Positions 8,406-16,594 of a stretch of 64,000 bases of DNA are shown piece by piece. The stretch is from Nocardia brevicatena NBRC 12119 (GTDB taxonomy: Bacteria > Actinomycetota > Actinomycetes > Mycobacteriales > Mycobacteriaceae). The DNA lies in the NCBI RefSeq assembly GCF_000308495.1, contig NZ_BAFU01000044.1:186001-250000 (forward strand), in the 5' to 3' direction. The position numbers and the translations under genes were made by a program. Below the pieces are notes generated by a model. It had not been told where the DNA came from, made no database searches, and saw only the letters and a list, made by a program, of their open reading frames with translations. How positions within the stretch are numbered: position 1 is the stretch's first letter; the number at the start of each line of letters is the position of its first letter.

Positions 8406-9125
8406 ATGCGAGCCAAGGGCATCAGCTACGACACCGGTTTCCTCCGCGACGGAACGTTCTCCCGCGTGGACTTCCACCCGCCTACCGTCGAACGCGAACT
8501 GCGCGTCATCCGGGAGGAATTGCACTGCACCGCGGTCCGCGTCATCGGCGGCGATCCGGAACGGCTGGAAATCGCCGCCGCTTACGCCGCCGAACTGGGC
8601 CTGGAAGTCTGGTTTTCGCCATACCCGCTCGAACTGGCCGCCGACGAGATGCTGACGCTGTTCATCGACTGCGCCGAACGCGCCGAACGGCTCCGGGTCG
8701 GCGGAGCCGAGGTCGTCTTCGTCTTGGGTGCCGAATTGAGCTTGATGAACCACGGATTCCTGCCCGGCGCGACGCAGGAGGAGCGGCTCGCGCTGCTGCT
8801 CGAACCGAAACGGCTGCGTGAGCGCGGTGTCGAGGTGAGCGCGCGAGTGAACGAGTTCCTCGGCACGGCCGTGGCCGAGGTGCGGAAACGATTCGGCGGA
8901 CCTATCACCTACGCGTCCATCCCACTCGAGCGTGTCGACTGGGATCTCTTCGACATCGTGGGCGTGGACCTCTACCGCTCGGCAGAGGTCGCCGACCGAT
9001 TCGCCGACGGCGTGCGTACCCTCGTCGCCCAGGGGAAACCGGTGGCGATCACCGAAATTTCGTCTGATGCCTCCTCCTGGTTGCACCTGAAACTGGAACA
9101 CGCAGGCAAGGGGTGGTGCGTATGA
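8406..9125 (+). pseudogene. Truncated TIM-barrel-like protein (family often labelled abortive infection protein)
   Basis: 239 residues starting MRAKGISYDTGF. The pattern of beta strands (TAVRVIGGDPERLEIAAAYAAELGLEVWFSP, GGAEVVFVLGAELSL, PITYASIPLERVDWDLFDIVGVDLYR, GKPVAITE) matches a glycosidase-like TIM-barrel family from actinomycetes that is sometimes called abortive infection protein without good proof. Homologues I know continue ~80 residues after KPVAITEFG; here the frame turns into unrelated residues after AITE and stops 25 residues later. The end overlaps the next gene by ATGA, so the breakpoint is probably a recombination joint near 9056. It is under a TetR-type operator. It may still make a truncated product. 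Confidence 0.55.
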
Positions 9126-9997
9126 CAGCCAGGGCGGCTCTCCCACGACGACTACTGGTTCGTCGGTTAGAACAACTTCGAGTAGGGGCCGGAGTGACGA
9201 TGGATGCGGCGGCGTCGATTTCCGTCGCCAAGTCGACGTTATGGCGGATCGAGACAGGGCAGCCTGTGAGACTCAATCCTGTACTGCTTGAACGGCTCTG
9301 TCAGCTCTATGGACCTTCACCGGAGCTGACCAAGATGCTTCTCGGGTTGGTAGAAGAGACGAAGTCCAAGGGGTGGTGGCATGCGTACAGCGACAGCATC
9401 CCGAAGGATTACGGGTTCTTCGTAGGTTTGGAAGACTCCGCAGGACACGAGATCTCATTTCAAACCACGTTCTTGCCGGGGCTTCTTCACACACCGGAAT
9501 ACAAGCATGCACAGATTTGGACCGAGTTCCCCAACAAGCCGCCCGAAGATGTTGAGCGCATGTTGACGGTCGGAATCCGGCGCCAGGACAGGATTGTGGA
9601 CGGAGAGAAGCCGATCAGGTTGGACTTTCTACTCGACGAATCGGTCTTGCGTCGAGTCGTGGGAAGCCGTGCGGTAATGGCAGATCAGATGCGACATCTG
9701 GCGGAAATTGCCCAGAGGCCAAACGTTTCTATTCGAGTCGTGCCGGCTTCGACCGGGACCTATCTTGGCCTGATAGTCGATTCATTCGTTCTCCTGGAGT
9801 TTCCCGGACATTCAAAGGCCGACCTGACGATGCCGACCGTCGTGTACATCCTCGGTTTCACCGGTGATCTATACCTGGCGAAGGAAAGTGAGGTATCTCA
9901 GTATCGTGATGTATGCGCTGACCTCCGTCGCCGAGCGCTGGATGATGAGGGCACATATGCGCTCATCCTGGATTTAGTTGAGGAGTATTCCGCATGA
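9122..9997 (+). CDS. XRE family regulator with DUF5753 domain
   Basis: 291 residues. Residues ~12-70 are a helix-turn-helix of the XRE type (LRRLEQLRVGAGVTMDAAAS... STLWRIETGQ), followed by the DUF5753 ligand-like domain (WWHAYSDSIP, FQTTFLPGLLHTPEY, RQDRI, FLLDESVLRR, VPASTGTYLG, FTGDLYL). Such regulators are abundant in actinomycetes and are usually followed by a small DUF397 protein; some pairs act like toxin-antitoxin modules. A 23-codon remnant of such a partner starts at the ATGA overlap at its end. Codon use is clearly AT-richer than the flanks, which suggests recent acquisition. Confidence 0.88.
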   Translation: MTARAALPRRLLVRRLEQLRVGAGVTMDAAASISVAKSTLWRIETGQPVRLNPVLLERLCQLYGPSPELTKMLLGLVEETKSKGWWHAYSDSIPKDYGFFVGLEDSAGHEISFQTTFLPGLLHTPEYKHAQIWTEFPNKPPEDVERMLTVGIRRQDRIVDGEKPIRLDFLLDESVLRRVVGSRAVMADQMRHLAEIAQRPNVSIRVVPASTGTYLGLIVDSFVLLEFPGHSKADLTMPTVVYILGFTGDLYLAKESEVSQYRDVCADLRRRALDDEGTYALILDLVEEYSA

Positions 9998-10065
9998 ATG
10001 TCGACGCGGTATGGGCGGCGTCGTCGGATGCCTCGGGCTACCGACACGGCCTGCGGATGTGGTAG
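9994..10065 (+). pseudogene. Vestigial DUF397-like partner
   Basis: The ATG overlaps the stop of the XRE gene (ATGA) and opens a 23-codon frame: MNVDAVWAASSDASGYRHGL plus three residues. DUF397 proteins typically start with a short segment, then a tryptophan and a K/R-SS-Y/D-S-G motif; VW-AASSDASG fits that pattern but the frame ends before the conserved C-terminus. Position and overlap are what is expected for the usual partner. It is probably a broken copy. Confidence 0.4.
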
Positions 10066-10552
10066 CGATACTGCACTTGGTATGTCGGCCGAGAATTGTC
10101 GGCGCTCGGCGGTAGCGCGAGACCGGATGGTCGCTTCGAACGGCATGCGGTGAATGCGTGGCAAAGCCAGGAGCGTAGGTGCTCGTAGTCGATGTACTGG
10201 ACGTCTGCCTCGTAGTTGGCCGCGATTCACCTCTTGGCTGCTGTTGTCGTTCTCACAGCCGATTCCGGCAATCTGTTCCACATCCTGGAGATTATGGACA
10301 GCCGGCAACTCAAGTCGTGATCCTCATAGGTAAAATCGATGCAACCGCTCCCGCACCGCTGCGGATGACAACCCACCTCTCCGGCAACCGCCATGGTGGA
10401 CTTGCTTTCTCAACTGGACACCACGATCCAGGCCTGATGGATCCGATCATCCGGAGCATGACGGGCACCGACCAACTTCCGAACCGCTCACTCCTCCCGC
10501 TTGTCGGCCGGCAACCGTGCTACCGGCATCTTCGGCACGCACTACTCCTTCA
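10066..10552. other. Non-coding or decayed stretch
   Basis: About 490 bases of mixed composition. The only suggestive frame is on the minus strand near 10060-10230 and reads ANYEADVQYIDYEHLRSWL, followed by ~40 weaker residues. It has no start codon in frame after the upstream stop, so it may be a gene relic. No promoter, RNA gene or repeat was recognised. Confidence 0.35.
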
Positions 10553-11730
10553 TCAATCCAGCCCTCGCCCATCCCTCTCGTCGGCGTAAACCTCGCGCAG
10601 GATGGCAAAGGTCTTGGCCAGCAACTCCTTCGCGTCGTCGGCGGTCAGGTTTGTTTTCGCACGCAGATCCCTCACCGCCTCGTCTGGGGAATCGCCACGC
10701 ATCAGGCACCGCGCCAAAAACAGCGCATTCCTCGGGTCGGGGTGGCGGGCGTTCATCGCCTTCTTGATGAGACCCATCTTGTCCTTGTCGACCAAATCGG
10801 CTTTGGGCCGAGAGGTGTCCTCGACATCGAGTCCGGCGCCATCGCTGCCCGCCCCGGGCAACGGCGCGTTCAAGGATATGTCCCGCTCCCGCTTGATATC
10901 GGCGAGTGCGGCCTCGACCCGGTCCACAGGCAGGCCCATATCGTCGGCCAATGTAGCGGCATCCCTGGCCTGGCCCGACTGCTCGCGACGATCGAGTTCC
11001 TTTTGAACTGCCAGCACTTCCCGTGACTCCCGCCTGGACAATCCATCCTGTTCGGAAACTGCGTTACTCACCACACCGCGAGCCGTCGCCCAGGCGAAGA
11101 TGGACAACTGACCACGGGCCGGGTTGTACCGGGCCATTGCCTCGAGCACGGCCAGATGGATCGTCTGCCCGAGATCGTCGCGCGTCTCGGGCGTACTCTT
11201 GGTCGAGACCAAATAAGCCACGATATAGTCGAGGGTCCTGATTCGCCCGCCCGCATCGGTATACCGGTACTTTTCGAAAATCCTGTTCCGCAAGTCCTTT
11301 TCGTCCTCAGATCCCGGGACAGTGGCGAAAAGTTCCCACATCATCGCCTGTATTTCCGGTGGGTCTTGCCGAGCGGACGGATCTCCCATGAACTTCTCGA
11401 CCGCCGCACGTACGAGCTCGTTCGGCACCCCACCCTTGTCACGCAGCGCCCGCATATAACCGATGTGAGGTGTAGCGACACCGGCCTCCCATGAGCTGGG
11501 AGCGTCCGCGGGGAACCCGAGGAACTCGGCGAAACCTCGCCGGCTCAATCCCATTCGGTTACGCACATCCCGCAACCACTCGCGGAACGGCTCGCCCTCC
11601 TTCGGTCCGACAAAGGGCTGCCCCACCAGATCCACCCGATACAACTCCCCGGAGTGATGATCTCGCAGACCGAAGTGCTCCACCGCCGCCTGCACCACCT
11701 CCGACGGAACCCCACCCTGCCGAACCAACT
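10553..11730 (-). pseudogene. 5'-truncated protein with HTH segments and a sigma-70-like core
   Basis: The frame runs from the IS edge to a stop at 10553 (~391 residues). Near the start, GGVPSEVVQAAVEHF is echoed ~75 residues later by GGVPNELVRAAVEKF. Between them is an XRE-like helix-turn-helix (FREWLRDVRNRMGLSRRGFA, SSWEAGVATPHIG). The repeat implies a further module was lost upstream. From residue ~150 it resembles sigma-70: LDYIVAYLVSTKS, DDLGQTIHLAVLEAMARYNP, ARGQLSIFAWATARGVV (region 2), RREQSGQARDAATLADDMG and RERDISLNAPL (region 3), then a weak region 4. The gene is cut by the IS3-type element, so any product from the TTG at 11728 is incomplete. Sigma activity is unproven. Confidence 0.55.
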
Positions 11731-11743
11731 TTGTCGCGCGTCA
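11731..11743 (+). repeat. Left terminal inverted repeat of the IS3-type element
   Basis: TTGTCGCGCGTCA, an exact inverted match to 13063-13075. The orfB stop codon (TCA on the plus strand, 11741-11743) lies inside it. Confidence 0.9.
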
Positions 11744-12736
11744 AGTAGTTGGCAGGTTTTCGGTCTCGGGAAAGTTGGGTATCAACGGGTCGGCGGTGCC
11801 GAGATGGACCTCGGCCGGCCGGTTCCATGCGATCGCCTCGTGTGGGCGGATCGTGTTGTACTCGATGCGGTAGGACTCGGCGTGTGCGGTGAGGTCGAGT
11901 GCGGAATCGATCTCTTCGAGGAACAGTCGCTCGTATTTCAGCGACCCGAATCCTCGTTCCCGCGAACCGTTCTGGCCTGGGCTGCGTACTCTGGTGCGGA
12001 CATGGCGGAGCTCGGGGTGGGTGGTGATGAACGCCTCGAACCGGAACGAGCGGAACGGCCCGCCGTTGTCGGTCACGATCGTCACCGCGGGAATGATGTT
12101 GCCCTCGTCGTCGCGCTCGCAGGACTCGATGAGCGCATGCCCGAACATGTTCTGGTAGTCGGCCAGAGCGAGCTCGACCGCGGCGATGGCGTCGTGCTGA
12201 TTCGCCGTCGGCGACACATGCCACCGGTGCTCGTATTTCGACCAGTAGTCCCGGCATCCGGCGATGCGCCACGTCCCGCCTGTGGTGGTCTCGAACTCGC
12301 TGAAGTCCAACTGCCACACCTGATTCGGGCCTGCGGGCTCGGTCGCGAAGGCCGCCTTGCGCCGCTGGGCGAGTTGACGGCGTTCGCGTTGGTAGGCCGC
12401 GGGCAGGATCAGGCCCTCATCGCGCGGCAACCGCAGTACCGTGGCCTGGGACACCCGGTGCCCGTCGTGACGGCACATCGCCCAGACCTTGCGGTGTCCC
12501 CACGCCGGATGCGCCAGTGCATGCCGGCGGGCGGCGTCGCGCACACCCTCGCGGGCCGGTCGCGGCCACGGCCCCGCCACCACAGCGCCTGCGCGGGCGC
12601 GCGCCTGCCTGCGCCGCCATGTCCGCTCGGGCACACCGATCACCTGGCAGAACCTCGTGGTCGGCATGCCCGCGGACACGCGGATCACCTCGAGGTCCTC
12701 GAAGGGCCCAATCGGCCCTCCGCGGACTTCTTCCAC
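11741..12736 (-). CDS. IS3-type transposase OrfB (DDE integrase domain)
   Basis: 331 residues in the -1 frame relative to orfA, overlapping it by 52 bases, so it is probably made as an OrfAB fusion by programmed frameshifting. An HTH_21-like segment (HPAWGHRKVWAMCRHDGHRVS) precedes the RNase H-fold catalytic core. The acidic triad is visible as D in NQVWQLDFSEFE, D in IVTDNGGPF and E in NGSRERGFGSLKYE. It ends inside the left terminal repeat. All core motifs are intact, so the element may be active. Confidence 0.9.
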   Translation of the reverse strand: MEEVRGGPIGPFEDLEVIRVSAGMPTTRFCQVIGVPERTWRRRQARARAGAVVAGPWPRPAREGVRDAARRHALAHPAWGHRKVWAMCRHDGHRVSQATVLRLPRDEGLILPAAYQRERRQLAQRRKAAFATEPAGPNQVWQLDFSEFETTTGGTWRIAGCRDYWSKYEHRWHVSPTANQHDAIAAVELALADYQNMFGHALIESCERDDEGNIIPAVTIVTDNGGPFRSFRFEAFITTHPELRHVRTRVRSPGQNGSRERGFGSLKYERLFLEEIDSALDLTAHAESYRIEYNTIRPHEAIAWNRPAEVHLGTADPLIPNFPETENLPTT

Positions 12737-13002
12737 ACCCGCGCGGCCAGATGCGCCTCACCCAGAGCCTGGGTCAGGTCCGCGATCTCGGCCTCGAGCT
12801 GGGCCTCTCTCGTCGAGGGCCCCGACTTACCGGCCGCCAGACCGGCCCGGCCGGACTCGAGGAACTGGCGCTTCCAGTTCCCCACCGACTGCTCGGACAC
12901 CTTCGCCCGCCGCGCCGCCTCGGCGACGGTCACCTCACCGGCCAGGATCGACAACACGATCCGGGCCTTCTCCTCGGCAGGCACTGCCGATGGTCTCGCC
13001 AT
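12685..13002 (-). CDS. IS3-type OrfA (helix-turn-helix)
   Basis: 105 residues. The HTH is AAEEKARIVLSILAGEVTVAEAARRAKVSEQSVGNWKRQF-like (residues ~8-45), followed by a leucine-zipper-like helix (REAQLEAEIADLTQALGEAHL) that mediates multimerisation in this family. It binds the terminal repeats and regulates transposition. The ATG at 13002 is followed by an intact frame to the overlap with orfB. Confidence 0.88.
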   Translation of the reverse strand: MARPSAVPAEEKARIVLSILAGEVTVAEAARRAKVSEQSVGNWKRQFLESGRAGLAAGKSGPSTREAQLEAEIADLTQALGEAHLAARVWKKSAEGRLGPSRTSR

Positions 13003-13062
13003 GAACGATCAGACTCCTCTTCGCAGATCAAACCCGCAAATAACGGGCCCTGCCACATAGTC

Positions 13063-13075
13063 TGACGCGCGACAA
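13063..13075 (-). repeat. Right terminal inverted repeat of the IS3-type element
   Basis: TGACGCGCGACAA, exact inverted match to 11731-11743. It lies upstream of orfA. Confidence 0.9.
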
Positions 13076-13142
13076 AATGACCCACCGCCAACGACACCAA
13101 CCAATCCGGAAACTCCGGCGGAAGCTCCAAACCCACAACCAC
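13075..13142 (-). pseudogene. N-terminal fragment of an ESX/toxin-like protein
   Basis: On the minus strand, a GTG preceded by GAAGGGGG opens a frame that reads VVGLELPPEFPDWLVSLAVG before running into the IS. The GLELPPE-W-L pattern resembles the N-terminus of WXG100-like, CpnT-type polymorphic toxins of actinomycetes. The rest of such a gene is not found on the other side of the IS. Only ~23 residues are available, so the call is tentative. Confidence 0.3.
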
Positions 13143-13293
13143 GACCCCCTTCGGCAGTCGCGAAAATTATGAGCCACCCCCACCCCCCGGCTGTCCTCAC
13201 CGATGGATCGGCCGGACACCTCGCGACGTTGTCTCATCGCGCAGCATGCGATTCCTGCTCTGCTCATGAGCGCTGCGACCGGGCGGGCTCGGC

Positions 13294-13590
13294 CTATTGG
13301 TAGGTCGTATGGGTCGGGCGCACGACAATGACCACACGTCGGGATGGCCGGCGACCGGCTTCTCGTCGGCCGAGCCGTATCGTCGGGCGAGGACGTCGAA
13401 GAACTCGCCTTGCGGGTCGGGATCGACCCGGTCGACCACACCGCGCACCTCCAGATATCGGTAGGGCCGGTCGGGATCGTTGATGCTGAGCGCGACTCGC
13501 GGATTCTATTGGAGATTGCGGAGTTCGGCGCGATCGGTGGTGGTGGTCATGCGTAGGAACTTGCCGTCCCGCCGTACGCGGCGTTGTCCG
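13294..13590 (-). pseudogene. Decayed F420/FMN-dependent PPOX enzyme
   Basis: Minus-strand segments read DGKFLRMTTTTDRAELRNLQ, an in-frame TAG, then NPRVALSINDPDRPYRYLEV, RGVVDRVDPDPQGEFFDVLA and RRYGSADEK, and finally VVIVVRPTHTTYQ in another frame. In order, these match the second half of split-barrel PPOX proteins that bind F420 or FMN. A stop and at least one frameshift show it is dead. The 5' part is missing and is replaced by the opposing MarR fragment. Confidence 0.7.
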
Positions 13591-13952
13591 CACTCGCCGA
13601 CAACCCAGGGATCCCGGCCGCGGCCCTGGCTCGCGCCTGCGTGGTGACCCCACAGGTGATGACGGTGGTGCTGAAGAACCTGCAGGAACGCGGCCTGATC
13701 GAACGGACCCCTCATCCTTGGCGGCGTGGTGTTCTGGAAACGCAGCTGATCGAGACGGGGCGCGCGGCCTTCGAGGCGGCCGACCGGAAAGCAGTGGCGA
13801 TCGAGCGACGCATCGCGAACGCGTTCACCGAACAGGAACGCGCCACTTTCCGTAATCTGCTGACCCATTTCGCGGCGGCGGCTCGAGAGAAACCGACCGG
13901 AGAGTCGACCAGCGGTCCGGGTAGGTATCGACCGCCTCTGCGACCACGGTGA
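13558..13952 (+). pseudogene. MarR family regulator, C-terminal fragment
   Basis: The frame opens right after a TAG and reads PPYAALSALADNPGIPAAAL, then ARACVVTPQVMTVVLKNLQE and RGLIERTPHPWRRGVLETQL. This is the winged helix-turn-helix of MarR proteins, followed by the C-terminal dimerisation helix. The N-terminal helix and start are absent. It abuts the PPOX fragment in opposite orientation, so one deletion probably removed the 5' ends of both. Confidence 0.7.
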
Positions 13953-14429
13953 TGCCGATGGCCTATTCGGTGTTGGTGATCTCCCGGCCGGCGTCGGCTC
14001 GCACGGCGACCGTTTCCGCGTGGTGGTCGGCGATGGGGCCCGCGAGATTTGGGTAGCGGCAGTCAACTGGTTTGTGCCTTCACACAACGTGCCGAGCCGT
14101 TCGAGGATCGGTGTCGGGTTCATCGGGTGCATGACCGAGTCGAACAGACCGATGATCGCGCCGATGCGCCCGGCCGCTGTCCCGTAGGCCACCCACCTAC
14201 CGGGGGCCCGTATCAGGGCTTTTTCCCTCGACCTTGGTGTAGAACTCACGCAGCGCATCCTCGTACGGCATGTCGGGATCGGTGAGGCCGTGTGGATAGA
14301 AGGACGATTGCCGGCCGAGTCTCCAGATGAGATTAGTCCGCGCTGCTGTCCAGCTGGTGCCACCCGCACTGTAACTCTTGAAGCATCGGAGCGCGAGGTC
14401 GTCAGCGGCGTCGATGTCGAGTCCTCCCC
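13953..14429. other. Decayed stretch without a clear gene
   Basis: No frame here shows a domain I recognise. Minus-strand peptides such as GLFDSVMHPMNPTPILERLG and PIADHHAETVAVRADAG look protein-like but lie in different frames, so they may be relics of one lost gene. No RNA gene or repeat was seen. Confidence 0.3.
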
Positions 14430-14800
14430 CTTGCAGGATCTCCTCACGTACTCGGCATCGCTGCTCAGGACGTGCGCACGGCGTATCGGAACCGGTTCGA
14501 CTCGCTGTCGGGAAAACGTCGGGGCGCGAAGGTCGGGAACCGCGGTTGCGGTCCCGCAAGGATTATCGGCAGGCGATCCGGCTCACCCGCAACGGGTTCA
14601 CACTGCGCGGCAACGGGAAACTGTATACGGCCAAGGTCGGGGAGTTGAAGGTGGCCTGGTCGCAACAGTTGCCGGCGGTCCCGTCATCGGTCACGGTGGT
14701 CAAAGGTGCGGCCGGTCGGTATTTCGCCTCAGGAAGCGAACTGTCGCCGGCCCCGAAACAAGAGATCGGGAACCCAGCGGCCACAGGGCGAGTTGGGCCG
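14430..14800 (+). pseudogene. TnpB (IS200/IS605-type OrfB) remnant
   Basis: In one frame QDVRTAYRNRFDSLSGKRRG and AKVG, then after a one-base shift PRLRSRKDYRQAIRLTRNGF, TLRGNGKLYTAKVGELKVAW, SQQLPAVPSSVTVVKGAAGR and YFAS. This order matches the N-terminal third of TnpB RNA-guided nucleases. The RuvC catalytic region and the N-terminal start are missing, and the frame is shifted near 14540. No associated TnpA or recognisable end sequence was found. Confidence 0.75.
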
Positions 14801-14818
14801 ACATCAGGACTTACTCGT

Positions 14819-15622
14819 CTAGTACAGAAACCCCCCGATCGCCCTCGCCACCGTTTCCGGGATTGTCGACGGTGCGAAATGCATTTGCCCGGGGAATGTC
14901 TCGAGCGTGGCATGGGGTAGCACGGTCGCGAGCCGCTCGACGGTTTCCGGCATCGGCTGCCAGGTGTCGGAGCCCCGCATCAGCAGTGTCGGCGCGGTGA
15001 CGTTCGACCAGCGGTCCAGGTAAGTGGTATCCGCGATCATCGACTCGAGATCCCGACTCCAGCCGTAGGAGTCGTCGGGTTCGTCTGCGTCCGGCTCGGT
15101 GTCGCCCATGAGGTCGAGCAACGCCGCCGGGACGCGCGCCACCTTCTCGGCCAGCAGTTGGTTGGCCTGCCCTCGTTCGCCCATCGCGGTCAGTGCCTCG
15201 AACCGGGCCAGGACGGGTGTGAGCTCTGCTCCCGCCGCGTAGAGAGGTGGCTCCCACAGCACCAGCGAGCGGGCCCCGATTCCGGCCGCCGCGGCGTGGA
15301 GGGCGACCGTGGCGCCGTACGACATGCCGACCAGGTGGACCGGCAGGCCGATCATGGTGGTGAGTACCCGCAGGTCGCCCACCTCGTCGGCGAAATGTTT
15401 CGGCGAGCGACCGGGCCCGCTCGGGGCGTATCCGCGGCGTGCCGGCAGCCAGAGCTCGAACCGGTCCGCGAGGTGTTCGGCCACCGGCTGCCACGAGTGC
15501 AGCCCGCCGCCGGAGCCGTGAATCATGATCACCGGAGAACCTGTCCCGATTCGCCGGTAATGAATCGTGGTCCCGTCGAACGATTCGAAGGACGCAGACG
15601 GCTCGCGGGTGAATGACGACAT
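14819..15622 (-). CDS. Alpha/beta hydrolase
   Basis: 267 residues. Oxyanion motif HGSGGG, nucleophile elbow GMSYGA, acid probably in LLMRGSDTW and histidine in FPGQMHFAP. This is a general alpha/beta fold hydrolase similar to those annotated as lactonases, haloperoxidase-like or epoxide hydrolase-like; the substrate is not predictable. The ATG at 15622 has a GAGAG site eight bases upstream. A longer frame to 15793 is open but unlike the family. It is the only gene in 13-17 kb that looks fully intact. Confidence 0.82.
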   Translation of the reverse strand: MSSFTREPSASFESFDGTTIHYRRIGTGSPVIMIHGSGGGLHSWQPVAEHLADRFELWLPARRGYAPSGPGRSPKHFADEVGDLRVLTTMIGLPVHLVGMSYGATVALHAAAAGIGARSLVLWEPPLYAAGAELTPVLARFEALTAMGERGQANQLLAEKVARVPAALLDLMGDTEPDADEPDDSYGWSRDLESMIADTTYLDRWSNVTAPTLLMRGSDTWQPMPETVERLATVLPHATLETFPGQMHFAPSTIPETVARAIGGFLY

Positions 15623-15934
15623 GCGGCTACTCTCGCAAAGTCGGCCCTGCCCCTCCAGTAAATTAGCGTCTCGGTTTCGCGCGCCCGACGGTGACCATCT
15701 CGAATCGAACCCGCGGAGTGCCGGGGAGGGGCCCAGGTCGGACGACCACCGTCGACCGCGCAATGGGCGGCACTGCTCGGCGCGGTGCTCCACGACGGCG
15801 CTCGGGACAGCCTTGCCGATGGCCCGACAGGCTACCGCCGAGCGGCCCCTCGGTGATCATCGGACCGTGATCGTCGCGGGACATCCGACACCGGTGCGGA
15901 CAACGGCGAGCCGGCGCGGGTGTCGGATGGATGT
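15623..15934. other. Intergenic stretch, nothing recognised
   Basis: About 310 G/C-rich bases between the hydrolase start and the XRE-cupin fragment. I see no domain in any frame, no RNA gene and no strong repeat. It probably holds the hydrolase promoter. Confidence 0.4.
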
Positions 15935-16594
15935 TCACCTCACCGGGAGTACGACACCGGGTCCCCGCGTCCGGGGTCTCCGGTTCGGCCGGTCGCGTCG
16001 CAGATTCGAGTCGGAACACCGAACTCGGCGCTTACGCGTGCGGACGTGGATGCGTTCGCCGTGCTTTCCGACAAGGCTGAGCACCTCGACGCTGTCGCGG
16101 CCGGCGGCGCCGAACCAATGCGGAACCTGGCAGTCGAACTCGGCCGCCTCACCGGCACCCATGAGGAAATCATTGTCCCCGAGCCGGACCCGGAGCCGCC
16201 CGCGGAGCACGTAGAGCCATTCGTAGCCGGCATGGGTCCGCAGGTAGGGCTCGTTGTCGTGCGCCGGGGTGGTCATCTTGTACGCGCGCGGTTCCCCTTG
16301 GTGGCGGGACAGGGGGATCAGGACCCGGCCGTCCTTCCTGGTGGGGTGCTGCGGTATGCGCGGATCGACTATCCGTGGGGCGGCGACGATCTCGTCGAGC
16401 GGGATACCGAGGGCCGCGGTGATGGGCAGGAGGAGTTCGAGGCTCGGTTTGCGTTGCCCCGATTCCAGCCGCGACAGGGTACTGGTCGAGATACCAGTGA
16501 TCCGGGCGAGCTCGGACAGGCTCACGTCCTTCTTCTCGCGGGCACGCTGTAGCCGTGGAGCGATCTGTTCGCGATGGGAAGCGCGGAGTTTCTC
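15935..16594 (-). pseudogene. XRE-cupin regulator with lost start
   Basis: The conserved part begins at EKLRASHREQIAPRLQRARE, then KKDVSLSELARITGISTSTL and SRLESGQRKPSLE (HTH), and continues to a C-terminal cupin domain (NEPYLRTHAGYEWLYVLRG, RLRVRLGDNDFLMGAGEAAE, FDCQVPHWFGAAG). Such proteins sense small ligands through the cupin. No ATG, GTG or TTG lies at the expected start; the open frame continues antisense into an MFS fragment to an ATG at 16714. After HVRTRKRR the C-terminus runs into ~25 unrelated residues. Both ends look damaged. Confidence 0.6.

Larger units (their letters stand above)
11731..13075 (-). mobile_element. IS3-family insertion sequence, intact
   Basis: A 1345-base element bounded by perfect 13-base inverted repeats, TTGTCGCGCGTCA (11731-11743) and its complement (13063-13075). 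After one small indel the repeats agree again at TGGCAGG. It has the two overlapping frames typical of IS3, with orfB in the -1 frame relative to orfA. No direct target duplication is visible at the ends, and the two flanks look like parts of different genes, so it may mark a deletion or recombination between two copies. Confidence 0.9.

Noticed and set aside
10179-10589. 136-codon plus-strand frame
   Set aside because: No domain, unlikely codon use and overlap with the end of the sigma-like gene.
14197-14559. Minus-strand frame ending YEDALREFYTKVEGK
   Set aside because: It overlaps the TnpB relic antisense and no family could be recognised; it may be a relic but cannot be supported.
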